Source: Marthasterias glacialis
Taxonomy: Eukaryota > Echinodermata > Asteroidea > Forcipulatida > Asteriidae
Assembly: GCA_911728455.2 (NCBI GenBank)
Contig: OU452227.1
Location: 11,317,110-11,381,109, forward strand
Direction of reading: 5' to 3'
Length of the DNA: 64,000 bases
In this document: positions 28,101 to 43,100 of the stretch, in pieces
Position numbering within the stretch: the first letter of the stretch is position 1
Layout of the letters: every line of letters begins with the position of its first letter
Made by a program: the position numbers and the translations under genes
The notes under the pieces: generated by a model
The model's input: the letters and a program-made list of their open reading frames with translations, nothing else
Database searches by the model: none
What the model was told of the DNA's origin: nothing

Positions 28101-31100
28101 ACTGGTGGAAGATACTTGTCAAAGAGAATGGTGAGGTTGGCTCGCTCTGACTGCACCTCCCTTGTCTCAATCCAGCTGGTCACAATACTGTAGTTAGAAA
28201 TATAAAAGGGTTTCATTTCATAGGGTCGTTTACACACACACACACAACAACCGAGCGTGGGCAATTAATGCAATTTTTTGTCACGGGCCAAACCGCCGTT
28301 TTACTGTTCTCGAGTTTCCCTGAAACTTGTCTTGGACTAGATAAATAACCCTCAACGCCAAGACAAAAGTAAATCTCAGTTGTTGTCCCCAGTTGTCAAT
28401 GGATGATCAACCTCAATGACTGCGCATCTCTGTTGTTGGGTCTCCAACTTCTTCTCAGCTGCATCTATGAGAAGACAGAACTAGTCTTTAAGGATTTTGC
28501 CTATTTTTAATGCCTTTTTACAGCTACTGGAGTGAACAAAAAGTACTTTTACCCTCCCCCCCCCAAAAAAAAAATGCCACTGTAAAAACAGGAGTTCTGT
28601 ACTCACGGGTTCCAACCCAGATCAGATGGATTTATATACAGGATACCAGCTCTGGATACAGTCGCAGGAGTGGCGGTTCGCAGATGACTAATCTCAAACA
28701 GTAGACGCATAGATGGACTCAAGGGAATGCGTTCATTACTAGCCAACGTCAAAACCTGAAGAATAATATTTTTTAATTAATGAAAAAATTTAAGGTTTCA
28801 CAAAAATCACTTAAAGATGAGAAATTAACCATAGCTTCAACACCTACACACATGTGATAGACCTTACGCATTGACGTCTTTCTGCCTCCGTATTAAAGGT
28901 AAAACGACAATGAAATAGTGAAAATGTGAAGTTAAGTATGCGCAACGTACAGGACGAGCCAATGGGATCATAATGTTCTTTTGCCCTAATGTGAGGGCGC
29001 CTCACTGCAGTAATGTCATGTGCATAAGGGTCTATTCACTCACTGCAATGTGTTTGTATCCAATCGTTTAGTGTACATCCTGGTCTGCATATTGAAGATA
29101 TCACCTCGTGAAGTGAATTTTTTCTGCCAACCACTTCAATTTTGAATGCATGACACCTGATGTAATTTATCCTGTTCTTAAAACAACAACTAGAATAACT
29201 GCTAGCCATAAAAAATGTGGCCAAACAGTTGACAACAATTTTTTTAATTTTAAGTATTGCCGTTTTTAATGAGCCATTTAAAAATAAAATAAAATAAAAT
29301 AAAAGGCAAAAAAAATAAATAGTATGAATATTTTTTTATATGAGCTTGAACATGTAAAACCACAGTCTAGATTGTTTGCAGAGAGAAGGGATACCTTGTT
29401 GTCGTCCATGACAGTGTTGAGGGACTCGATCCACATAGGATCAATGTCACCATCCAGGACGATCCACTTGTTGTACTCATGAGTGATGTTACTCATGTCA
29501 CGCATGATCACGGAGAACAAACCTGGACAATGAAGAACCAAGATTTTATCAAACATTTTTCATTCAGGGAAAGAGTGGGATTTTATTATTATTATTATTT
29601 ATTTGACCAAGAAAATCAAACAAAAAATAAAATGAAACAAGGAGGGGTTGGTACACATTATGGATAACTGACTTAAAAGATTGGCTTGATTGGGCTACAG
29701 CAGCAGAAAAACAATTTAAAAAGTTAAAAATTAAAGGCAACCAGGCATGGTAGATGACCCTAAAAATACAAAAGGACAATTTTTCAGAGTAGGAGGGCAG
29801 AAGAGAAAAGAAAAAAGAATCAAAAACTGAAATAAGATTACAACAGGACAAGGACATTATATCTACTGACCATCTTTCCATTCTCGTGTAGCAGGGTTGA
29901 TGATACCAAACAACTCGTCGTTGGTCACTGCTTTTGGATTGAGGATCTGCATGACTGGCTTTTGCTTCATGTTGGTGTATGTGCGGTTAAGAACCTTTAA
30001 CACCTAATAATCAGTCAAAAACAAAAATAAAAAACAGTTAGCTCCTTTAGAATGAAAAACAAACCCAAACAATTTGTCTGCCATAAAGCAGTTCCTAAGA
30101 AATACGACAAACATCAGCATTTCGTAGCTGTGTAAGCAATCTGTTCCATCGGCCAAAACATTGTGCGGTAGAGTCTAGCATATCATGAAAAGGTGAGGAA
30201 AGTTGCGATTATGCGTACACCTGTTGCACCACAAAAATGTTTAACAATCTCTCTTTACTCTTAAAGCACCCTGCTTTACCTTGCTCTTCCCTGTTCCAGC
30301 GTTTCCGATGACAAACACGGAATGTCTGACGGCAAGGAGCTCCTCCAGCTGAACCACCTTCAAGATGAAGTTATCCTCAGCCTGCAGCTTCAAATCCAAC
30401 GTGGACTTCTTCACCAGCTTCTCAAATTCTGGGGACCTTTTACGGGGCACGTCCAGGGCAGGGAACAGATCCGTGATCAGACCCATGAAGACAGGGAAGT
30501 CGTCCGTCACAATCTTGGGTATGTTGAAGTCGCGAAGGGCCCGCATGAGGACTTGGTCTTCTGGACGCTGTTTATCTCCACGTTTCAGGGAGCCAGCCAC
30601 CACGAGTACGGACTTGATGGCACGTAAGCCCCAATCATAATGGTCCTAGGGTAAAGGTACAGATATTGAGGGTGTTAGAGACCACTGAGAGGTGATATAT
30701 GATAGATAAGAGCAAACTAACTTTTGTGGCGTGTCATGGCCGAGTGGTTAGTGCGTCGGACTCAAGCTCTGGCGGCTGAGTCATCGGAGTGTGGGTTCGA
30801 GTCCCGGTCGCGCAATTGTGTCCTTGAGCAAGGCACTTAACCATAATTGCTCCGTAAAAGTTGGGGAGGTAGAGCCTTCTACTCTACCAGCCAGGCTTCT
30901 GATGGATGATACCCAAGCCTACATCCTTACGGATTGTAAAGGGGGTAATCTTGTTTCAGCCCCAGGAGTAGGTGGCAATGGCCCCTGGGAAAACAGTTGA
31001 TTTGTAGCCCACACTTCGAGTGGCTTACTGGTCTTGTGTGTCAGGCGACTTCCATAAAAAAAAACAAAAAAAAACTAACCTTCAGCAAAAAAACAATTAA

Positions 31101-34100
31101 TTAATTAATTTGTAATTTTGATTAGTCATAACTCATAGGTGACCTATTTTCACAAATCAGCGTAAAGCTGTTATTCTGAAAAATGTAGATTATGTATTGG
31201 CAGTATGGATGCATAATTTCCAAAACAACAGGAATAAATTCTATGAGCTCATTTTTGTTGTTTTCTTGAAATGCAAACAAAACTTGAAATTTGTAAATCA
31301 ATTATGCTTAGGCATCTAATTACTTAGCTGACCGAACGGGAGTCTCCGAGATGCTGGTGGAAGCAGAAATATTGGTTTATCTTCTATTGTTGTAAGTAGT
31401 TCATGGCATGCACACATTTCCAAGAATAATGGATTTACCAGGTAAGTCTGCTTCCCCCTTGCGTCATAAAAGTCTCCCAAATCGAATGAACTTTAAATTT
31501 GCTTATTTTATACCTGTTTGGAGAGCAGCTCTTTACACAGTGTGTACAGGGTGATGAATTTACGGGCGAGCAGACGAGCCTCCAGGAAACCTTCTGCCAC
31601 CAACATGATCTCACAAATCAACTCAAAGTCGGGGACGACCATGGCACAGGGTCTGTACACAAACGAGAAACCAACCAAGTAAGATTTGAAGCATTACATG
31701 GTGTATAAAGAACAAACTTTGGAGGTGTATTGGTAACAACCATGTGAATAAGGGAGAAATGCAGAATTAAACTGGCAGTAACTCGAAGAAACACGAAGTT
31801 GAACCCCAGAAAACCACCAAAAACCTTCAGGTCGAGTTACTGCCTGTTTTAATTTTGCATTCCTCCCTAAAATCTTTTTGGATGAATAATAACAATAGTA
31901 ATAGTGGCTTCTTATACAGCTCACAAATCCATCATACAGTGATGCTCATGGTGCTCAAACTTTATTACCCTTGGTCTCTGGGCCATTTACTTCATTCCTT
32001 TAAACCATCTCAGCTCCCTTGGGAGTATACAGCCTGTGCTGCAAAGTATGTAGCCTACCAAGTTAAATCAATCACATGAACCATCTCTGCCCTCACAGGT
32101 ACCCATTTACCCCTGGGTGCATGGAAGCAATTATAGTTAAGAATCTTGCTCTAGGACACGAGTGTCATGACCGAGATAAGAACCCACACCCTGATGACTT
32201 AGCCACCAGAATTTGCATCCAATGCACACTGCTCGGCTATGACACGCCACATGAAGTATTGGTTCTCACAAGAACTGGGGTCGAGATATAGACTATGTGC
32301 TCTTCTCCTTACATCTAAACCGCCCTGTATTGAAATCTGCATGCTGGTGTGCACACGCATCATGTTTGGCATAAATGCGGTTAAGGAGTAATGATAAAGG
32401 CCACAAATTCAAAGGCGATCTGACCCTTGACTGCACTCCTAATCCAACATTATGCAAAACATGATGTATCCACACAGAGGCAGGCAGAAATGTTTTGGTT
32501 TCGCCGTGACTTCAGAGGGCACATCATCTTAAGTATAAAGAATCTCTTACTATATCTCAACCAAGGTTCTTCTCAGACCAAACTTTTCTCCAAAGAGAGA
32601 ATTTGTTTAGATGGTTATTTCAGAGCTGTACCATAAATCTGTGCACTCTTCAAGGGCACAAGATTTCATTATAATCAAAGCACTTTAAAAAGCTTCACAA
32701 AATGATGCATTTATTACTCCTGCTAAAGAGAAACTCGTGTGTTTTTTCACCCACCTGAAGAGAGCTTTGAGGTTCTCTGGTAACTCAGTCCTACCAGCAT
32801 AGCCAGGGTTCATGGTGATGAAGATACCAACGGTCGGAACCATCACTATCTCTTCCCCTTGGAAGTTAAAGTTGGTCTTCTTGTCACGGATGGCGTCCTG
32901 GACACACTTGACCTGGGGGCGAAGGCAGGGGTTGTATAAATTCAGACAAGTTTGTGACTGTGAATTTTGCTTGGTAAATTGGTAATATGTGCATTCAATT
33001 TCTTCTTGAGGTTCCAAGGCAGGACCCCATTTAAAAAAAGAAATGAAAAACTTGTTTCTGCTCTGGGGCCAATTTCGTAAAGCTGCTTAATACAAGAATA
33101 AAGTTACCAGCCAAACTACCATGTCGCATGTCCAATTTGTGATTGGTATCCTGCTCATTTCTGCTGAGCAGAACATTTTTGAGCAATATTTTCTGCTTAA
33201 GCAGCTCTATGAAATTGCACCCTGTATGCTAAAGATAAAACTGGGTTTGGTTTGTATGAATTTCAGAAATTAACATTTTCAATGTAGAATTTTAGGCATT
33301 GCATGGTGGAATAGGACATTGAGTAGGAATTATAAGCGCTGGTTGATTATTCCCAACGATCTCAAAGCTTCTTGCATTTCTTGAGGGCATTTCAGAGACA
33401 ATGACCAGCTTACCTGTACAGCCACCACAGACAGCACCTCAACGGAGATACGATTGAACTCATCAAAGCAGCCCCAGGCTCCAGTTTGAGAAAGACCCTT
33501 GTATATGTTACCACAGGACTAAAGCCACAAAGAGAAAAACAGGTTGTTATTGTTTCTTTCTATAAGATAATCCTTGTGATGATTTGGTAATAAACCAAAA
33601 GAAGGTGCAATTTTATGGCATTCAAAATAAGTCATAAATATGAGTCCAGGGTTGGATTTCACAAAGAGCTAAGATTGATCTGAAGTGTATATCAATCTTA
33701 ACTGCTACAGCAAAGCGTGATGTAACATTACAAATCACTGTGGTTATATTGACAACTCATCTTACGATGAATCTTAGTGCTTTGTGAAATCGAGGCCAGA
33801 TCTATATCCTCTCACCTTGTAGTCCATCTGCTCAGAGCAGTTGAAGACGTACACCATGATGCCAAGAGCTCTGCCAAGATCCTTTGTAGTCTCAGTTTTA
33901 CCAGTCCCTGCTGGCCCGGCAGGTGCGCCACTCATCACTAAATGGAGCGACTGGGTCAGAGTGATGTAACATCTGTACAAAAGAAAATAATAATAATAAT
34001 AATTACTTAAAATTAAAGTATTATTTCTATTAAATGTTTGCGGTACCCGCTTTTAATTTCGGGCCACTAGCCACTCATCACCGCACAAACTCAGTGGTCA

Positions 34101-37100
34101 AGTGGTAAAGACATCTGCTCTAGAATAGCGGTGGTCATGGGTTTGAATGCCAAGGGTAGTATGCCTGTGGATTATGTATTCTGAAAGAACTCCGAAAAAA
34201 TTATACACTACTTATAACACAAGGGGGAAAAAGGGTAAAACCCCAAATAATATGACCATTTAATTCTCTGCATGCAAAGGTCCAACAGTTCCTTCTTTTT
34301 TTTAATTAATCTATTTATAATAATAACTATAGCAATAGCTTTTGTTGAATGTGAAATTTGTTTAATAGTTGTCTTTCAGATTGAAAAAAAATGTCAACAT
34401 TTTTTTTTTTAAATTACCACTCCTGCTCTACGTCAGCAAATCTGGTTTTTAAAATGATTCAGTAGAATTCCACACATTTATGGTCAGTTATTGCCACAAA
34501 ATAACATTTAAGAAATTGAGTGTATTCTCAAGTTGGAAATCTACCTGTCAGTGAGAGGGGTGATGACAAGACGAGCCGTGTTACCGAGATACTCATAAGA
34601 GTAGCGGAACTGTGCATCACAGATGTTAGCGAAGCAATGCTTGCCGTCATCATCCCAGCGATGACGTAACTGACTCAACCACTGGAAGGCTTGAGCATTC
34701 TCAATCTATCACAGAAGATCATTCGAAATTAAATTTAGAAAATAAGTTAATGGAAAGAGGTTTTGATCCCTAGCAAAGTCATCCTCAAAGATAATTCTTT
34801 GAGAAAGACTCTGCTAGGGTCGAAACATCTAATCTTTGAGAAAGACTCTGCTAGGGTCGAAAAGTCTAATCTTTGAGAAGACTCTGCTAGGGTCGAAACA
34901 TCTAATCTTTGAGAAAGACTCTGCTGGGGTTAAAACATCTAATCTTTGAGAAAGACTCTGCTGGGGTTAAAACATCTAATCTTTGAGAAAGACTCTGCTA
35001 GGGTCGAAACATCTAATCTTTGAGAAAAAACTCTGCTAGGGTTGAAACATCTAATCTTTGAGAAAGACTCTGCTGGGGTTAAAACATCTAATCTTTGAGA
35101 AAGACTCTGCTGGGGTTAAAACATCTAATCTTTGAGAAAGACTCTGCTGGGGTTAAAACATCTAATCTTTGAGAAAGACTCTGCTAGGGTCGAAACATCT
35201 AATCTTTGAGAAAGATTCTGCTAGGGTCGAAAAGTCTAATCTTTGAGAAAGATTCTGCTAGAGTTAAAACATCTAATCTTTGAGAAAGATTCTGCTAGGG
35301 TCGAAAAGTCTAATCTTTGAGAAAGACTCTGCTTCGGTTGAAACATCTTATCTTTGAGAAAGACTCTGCTAGGGTCGAAACATCTAATCTGGCCATTAAC
35401 TTATTGCTTCACTTAAACCACAGGTCATTTTTGTTGGTAAGCACTTTTCAATTTTTTTTTTAATATATATATTTTTTTATTGTAAAAAAAGAAACACAAC
35501 TAAAAAACGTTGGTCTGTTTGTAGATTTGTCATCAAATAAACTCAAAGGTTATTAATTGAAATATGAAGCTATTTCAAAACAAAGTTTTTTACAGGGTGA
35601 CTCAAAATGCCCTTCAAAAGACTATTTTTATTTTACTTTGTAACTTCATTTCTAATAGGACGGCTGATACTTGTAAAGACACAAACACAAACATTGGACA
35701 GGAAACTGAAAGGGTTTCCAACCTTGTTAATGACAAGTTTTGCGACCACATCACGGGCATGTACATCGATGGTACAGATGGTCATAATCTTCTGTCTGTC
35801 ACCCCTAGATAGGTCGCCCACTAGAAGGTTAATCAAGGTATTCAGCTGCTGGATCTGTTGGTAGAGAATTGGGAAGTAAATCAGGGTACTAGATTGAAAT
35901 TCATCTTGAGGCAGAAATCAAATGTGAGCATTTTTGTCCCGAGTTATAAACCTTGGTTTTATAGAGCAGCCATTATTTTTCACGTTTTCACATGATAGTA
36001 ATAATAATAATAACAATAATAATATTAATAATACTTGGTTCTTCTATAGTGACTCAAAGTTCTCAGTATGCAGAGATATGTTTAATTCATGAGACCAATT
36101 TATTTAGGAACTTGAAGGGATTACAAGGTGATGAGGCGCAATCTGCAGCCAACTGCGCCAGAAAAAAGCTTCTCATTTGATAATTGTACTGGGTTCTTCA
36201 ATGTGCATTCAAAACACACAGGACTTCTGGCTTTACGTCTCATCTGAAGGGCTAACCAATCCTAAGCGTTTTGCTCAAGGACACAAGTGCCATCACCAGG
36301 GCCCAATTTCATAGAGCTGCTCAAACAACAATTATTGCTTAACAATTTCCTGCTAAGCATAAATGAGCCAGAAAACAGTCACAAATCATACATGTGGAAT
36401 GGTATTTTGGCTGGTTTCCTTATTCTGGTAAGCATAATTTTGTTGTGCTTAGCTACTTTTTCTGCATAAGTGCCTGTATGAAATTGAGGCCAGGATCAAA
36501 ACCCAAACTCTAACAACACCACAACTTGGATTAATCTGCTTGTACCATGCATACTTTATCAATTGCGAAACCAACACTACAGTCACTAATTCTAACATAG
36601 CCTGATAAAAATTACTGTGGTGGCTTTGGGAGACTTTTGAGGATGCTAGGTGGCAGCAGACTTACCAAGTAAATCCATTGTTCTCGGAAATCTGCACACG
36701 CTCATAACTGCGTAAACAATGACAATTTACCTGGTAAGTTTGCTGCCACCTATCGTTCCAATGTTTTGAATTGATTGAAACAAAGAAAAATCCTATTCTA
36801 TATTGTTGTCATTGCAACCAAGAGCCATAGCCAAAGCCAAAGTTGCTTGACTCGAACGTGGCTCAAGTATCTCCATACCTGTTTCTTGTTGTACTCCTTC
36901 AGGGCATTCTCATGGCCCTCTTCCAGACGAGCGAAGGCAATGTTAACCTCCGTGGACCACCAGACCTGGGTAGAGGCCAGGGCCACCTGGGCAGGGAAGT
37001 CATACAGCCACTGCTCTCTGGGCTTCTCCTCGTAGGTATTCACTCCCTCGTTGAATTGATTCCGGACCGTAGAGCGGGAGGTGTCCATTAGACGGTTCAA

Positions 37101-40100
37101 CCAAACCTCAACCTGAGTAGAACAAAAGGAACAAGAGTTCAGCTGTGGGGAAAACTTGGCATATTAGCGGGGGGTTTGAGTTCTGGTTTGTTGTATGGTA
37201 ACTCAAAGTGCAGCTTTCCACATTTTACTTGTTAACCCTTTGTAGATGCATCATTGTCATAGGCCAAGACTTGGCAGGATCTATTGATTTTATATCCAGA
37301 TAAATGGCTAAAAAAAGTTATGACACAGTTATTCTGAAAAAATAAGATAATAATTATGTTACCATGGGAAATTCATCACATGATCTACATTTTCAAGTAG
37401 CCGAATGGGGCTGTACGTGTATGTCAATATGGGCGTTTCGGTTAAAGATGCAGCGCCAAATATTGTACACCAAATTGATGGTAAAATTTGACTAAGTAAT
37501 TTTCCTTTAGTCAATGTAGTTGTAAACTTTCAATTGAGACAAAAAAAAGTCAACGTTTAGTAGTGGTCAGTTAAAAGATACAAGTGAGCTATTGTCGGGA
37601 TCCAATATTATCTCACGTTACCAGCAGCTCAATGTTGTACGTATTGCACGTGGCATACACAAAAGTGTATCAAAGTCATTTTGTCTCGACAAACTCTTTC
37701 CACTTGAATCAACAGTGTGTTTGCTGCACAGAAAAACTCGTATTAAGAAATATACTTCCGGGTGAGTGGTCAGATAAACAACAGATGTTCTTTGAGCATA
37801 CCTGGCCTGAGCACTCGCAGGGGCTGTCAAACTCCACGTACTCTCCTTCTTTGCTGTACATTCCCAGCGCTTCCTTGGTGTCATTGTCATCATCATCCTT
37901 CTTAAACATCAACTTGGCAGTGTTGTCAAACAACTTGGCAAGGTGACGTTGTACCTATTTGGATGAGTAAAATGTTGGTGTTAAAGCAGTGTTCTATATT
38001 GTCGTGGCCCATATTGTTTGTATACGAAGACTGATGGCTGCACACACACAACTTAAATAGACGGCAAAACCATTTATGGCCCTGATTTTGTACAGCATCA
38101 AATGACAAACAAAATTCCGTCCATACGCAGGCAGAAATTCCAAAAACACAGAGTTCAGCTCAGCCCTTTAACCCTTTTGTTACCAAATTGTTTTGACATA
38201 AACAATTTTTTTTCTTTTCACTAAGACATGGCCACTTGATGAAACTTGCACAGGTTGGTTGTACGTTGTGATACTAAAAATCAGAAGATGGAAAATAATT
38301 TAGTCCTCCATAAAACAGTGATTTACTTTCACTTTCATGTTTATATGAAAGGTAAATCCTAGCACCAAAGATCCCATACTAAGAAAAACAAACAACTAAA
38401 ACAAAGTATAGCTTTAACGGTATTTGTTTTTTTACCTGGGATGGATTGTTTCCTTGTGACAGAATGTCCAGCAGATCAGCTGATGAGACGAAGTAGAACC
38501 TGGGGAAGGCAAGACGCTTGGTCTCCAGGTATTCGGCAAGAGCCTTCTCACAGATGGTCAAACTATAGGATGACAAATCAAGAATTTAACGGTCAGCAGT
38601 GGCAACAATCAGCACAACCGGTGCAAAAGGAATCAATGTTTTATGGGCCCAATAACTTCACGATGCTTACCACATAAGTGTTCGCTTAAGGTGCTCTGTA
38701 AAGCAACTCTACAGGGCTTAAGCTCAGAATTCCGCAATAAGCAGTGCCATAAAGATGGCCCTGGTACACCACACAAGCCTTTTAATAACATAAACAAATT
38801 GTTAGAGACGTTTGAAGTGGAAAAAAGTAGTTCAATGCTCAAAAAGTCCCCTTTTAAAGGGCTAGATGCTTCCACTTAGGGAAATTTCATATGTACCTCG
38901 ACTGCAGGGCTTCTAGTCTTTCAAACAAGCCGTCTTTGTTTGTTGCCTGTACTACATTGGGAGTCTTCTCAGCTTCTGCCATCAGATCCTGTTCAAAAAT
39001 AAAAGTTCAAGTGTTACCAAATCTTGCTTTTAAAAATTTATTCGTCGGCATGTGAAATCAATACCTAGTTGCGGGGAGGAGGTTAGGGTACAAGGGTTGA
39101 ATACTTGTGCACAATTCTAAGGGAATGTCGCCCCCACTTCCTATACTTGGTAGAGTGTTTAAGTTTTGTGGAAAAGCAGTCTGGTGCACTGTACTCAAGT
39201 TCTGGTAGCCAAGTTATCACCCTGTATTAATTGCACCATGTATATATCGCACATGATTATAGGTTGCAGCTCATGATTCCACAAATGCAGTCAACTGCAG
39301 AACGGTAAATCTTCATTTATAAAGCAGCAATTCCAAGAAAAAAGAGGAAGAAGTGCAAGACACTTAATCATAATTTCCTTCTTTATTTTTAACCTTTGAG
39401 TATAAATGGGGACCTGCGATGGGCCGAGTTGGTATCCTGTATGATTAATCCCTGAGTATCAAGCAGGCTGACGAGGTTGTTTACTCCCAAGAGAGTTCAG
39501 AACATTCCAGGAATGATTATAAGTATGCCTGACGACCAGGACAATTAAATTTGAGCACCTTGAGCGCCTTATGGTGGATACATGTGCTTTACAAGTATCC
39601 ATTATTATGACAGTCTTTTCTTGTTATTATACAAGATAATTCCATGGTACTTCACAACAGCTTTTTAAATGAAACTTCAACCATGTAATGTTTCAAAATT
39701 TTTATTAATAATATTTAATAACCACAAAGCACCTTGAAATCTGTATCGATTCCGTCGAATCGTTTAGAGTCTTCAGGGAGCTGGTTGCGGATGTCCTCCG
39801 ACCCGATGAAGATACTTTCCAAATGAGACCAGGTCCTCTGCACCTCAAACCAGATGCTGATGACAGAGTCAGCGATGGACAGCTTCTTCTGCCAGCCGGA
39901 GACCTCTTCCAGGAAGTGGGCAATGTACTTGGAGGTCATCAGGTTCTGGAGTTGGACCTGTGTGGGAGTAAAGATTAACAATGTGATAAAAACAAAAATG
40001 ATATCTGGAAAATTACACACTGTCTGTTCCTGCATGCGAACATGATGTGAAAATAGGGCGTCGGCCGCACATGTGTACCAATCAGCATGGAGGATTCACA

Positions 40101-43100
40101 GTGAGTGTGCGTTGATGCGCACATGCAAAGGACATAGCTGCGGTGGTGTAAACGCCCATGAACGATCTGCTCGAATTGGTCCATAGCCTATAGTCTGTTT
40201 TGAATCTAACATCTCACTCATGTATTTATAGTAAATCTGATGGGTAAGCCATGTAATTAATCTCTCTTGAATAAATTCTGGCTCTTAAAAGAGCCGTTTG
40301 AATACTTTAAACGAGTGCACTAGACACCTGTATTCATAGACCATTTAAGCCGATCAAAAATCTAACCTGGTTATCCTCTAGCGTCTCAATCAGCTCCTCG
40401 CTGGAGCGCAACAAGGGTATCTCCGTCCGTGGGTGCTTGTCGTACTCAAACTCCATGGTAGACCAGGTGGTGTCCAACTCCTTCAGGACCTTCTCCATGC
40501 TCATCTCCTTGACGGCTTTGTCCACGATGTTGCGCACCTCATCCTCAAAGTTGTGGAGGTTGAGGGCCAGGAGGTCAGCTAGGGTTGTCTCCTCGTCCAT
40601 GATGAATTTCACCTGTGTTGTTATTATAAAAAAGGGGAAATTAAACAATCCTTGTAAAAAAAATACTAAATTTGTTATTGTTGATGGACTTGGTGAAGAC
40701 TTCCAAATTAATCCATGCTTGGTTTAGGGTAAATTGGGAGACCATGGGTTTGGGTGTTGTGTTAACATAAAGATGTTGGACATAAGACTGCTAGTAAGTA
40801 AGCTGCAAAAGTCCAAACGGTAGGAATATTCTAATTGGATCGGTTAAATATTCCAGCAGGCATGTGAGGACCGTTCTGTCAGAGCGGTTCATTGGATCAT
40901 TCAAAATGCCAATGCTACTCTTGTGCAAAAATGTTCCTGTAGTTCAGCACAATGTCGAGGTCCAGCAGAATGTTCTGGGGGTTTACTCGATTGTGGGAAA
41001 GTTCTTTCAGGCCTAGAACATGCCCGACTTTTGAAATGCTCCCTAAAACATCTCCAGGATTTCAGGTTTATGAGAGTTGAAAAACGTTAAATGGCATATT
41101 CTAGATTACCTTTGTGGCCTGCATGAGTTGTTGCCAATGACGATCTCTAATGGCCGGGTTCTGCAGCTCACTCACAGCCCTGAGTGACGTCAGCATGTTC
41201 TTGACGGTAGACTCCAGCCCGCCGTAGGCGTCCCATGCCCTCATCTCCTTGTCCAGAGACCGGATGTCCTTGGCAAACTTCTTACAGTCCATCTCCATCT
41301 GCTCTACGTTGATCTGTTGCCACAGGGTGGTCTTCCAATCGTTGATACTGGAAGGGTTGAAATATGAAATACAATGTTTATGGTAACGGTGCGAGAAAAT
41401 GAAATGGCACACTGGGTGTTCATTGGAATTTGCCTTTTTTTAACATTTACAAAACCATGCATGGCTGACTAAGTTTGAACACTTTGAGATATGAAACTTT
41501 GCACGGTGGGAATACAATCTAGTAAGTTTTGTGGACACACCATGTAATTATCTCTAATGAGTTGGCGTGGTTCTGAAAAGAACCGATGTTATCGCAACTA
41601 TAAAAGCACCAAGTTGTTATAACATCGGTTCTCTTCAGAACCACACCAAATCATTAGAGATAATTACATGGTGTCTCCGCAAAACTTACTAGATTAAGTT
41701 TGAATACTAGTTTAAACCACTGACAGAAGAGTAGCTTTTATGATAAGTCATGTGTGGAACGCATCCAAACAGTACACTGTCAGGAATGGTATTTCATTGG
41801 TACATATGATCAAACAACTATAAACAAGTTACAGGGGTCATCATTACTGTTAATTGTAGAACTTCAAAGATCTAGAAGAAGCAAACACTTTTCCCTAATC
41901 TCTCTCTTTCAGTGATTTACCTTGAACGGACAATGACGATCATGTCCCACAGGATTTTCAGCAGCCTGACTTCCTTCCGACAGGCCTTGAGCTGTTTGTA
42001 GTCGGTGACGTTGACCTCAAACAGGCTTGCTGATTCCTGAAGCGCCGCCATTTGGGTCTCCATCTCAAAGATTGTCATGTGACACTACAAAGAAAAAAAA
42101 AACCACACCAAAGCATTATTAAATTCCATCAACATAAAGACTGGGTTGGATATTGCCGGCAAAGAAATCATATATTTGTCTATAAAGTATTAATCATTAT
42201 TAGAAAGATAACCGTGCATCAAATCAAAATCCTTGTCTAAACACATGCGTGTGGCTCTGGCAAATCTCTCAAATTTAAACCAGTCTCCAAAAGCGAGATT
42301 TTGGTGTTAATTAAGAAGACGATGCAGAATCCGACCGTTGCTCTATCATTCATTGTAACCAAAAATATCTCATTTACCCAAATAAGATACAGATTTTGGT
42401 CATGCCAGTGAAAAATTGCCAGTGAGATAGAGCATCTTATCCTTAATCATTTACCTTGTGGGCTACTTTTTGAAGGGATAAAAACCCGACCCAAAGCACA
42501 GTAAAAAGAGGTGGCAAGATATAAACGCAAGTCTTTTCACAGCACAGCTAATAACAGGGAGGGGTAAATGAATCCTTTGCGAGACAAACATAACTGCCTC
42601 TTCCCCTATGTGAAGTAATTGTAGTTAAGTGTCTTGCTCAAGGACACAAGTGTCATGACCGAAAATACAAGTATATTTTAACAAATTTTACATGCAAGGC
42701 CAGTAGTAATACTTGAAACTATCTTCAGCACCTTCGTTTATCAAGAGGGGTATTGATTTTATTTACTTACTTCATCAAGAGCTCTGTATGGATCCTTGAA
42801 GTCAAAGATGAATGGTGCCTCCTTGCGGAATCGCTCCCTGAACTCATGCTGCTTGACCTGAGAGAAGACAAACAAGTTCAAACATTCGTTTTAAGAAATA
42901 CGAGGAGAGCTATAAACTTCTCCCCTTAAATTATTGACTCTTTATTTATTATCTCTTTGCACTCCTCAGAGCAAAACTTCACAAATCAGTCTAAAAAGTG
43001 AACACACAATTTTTAAAACCTGCCTGTTCATGATGTATAATTTAAGCACATTAAATTTGTCTGATGATTCACATGTGCGAACCAGATTTCAGGATTGGAT

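Noticed and set aside
34797..35393. CRISPR-like array
   Set aside because: Units are directly abutting with no unique spacers, and the context is an animal intron.
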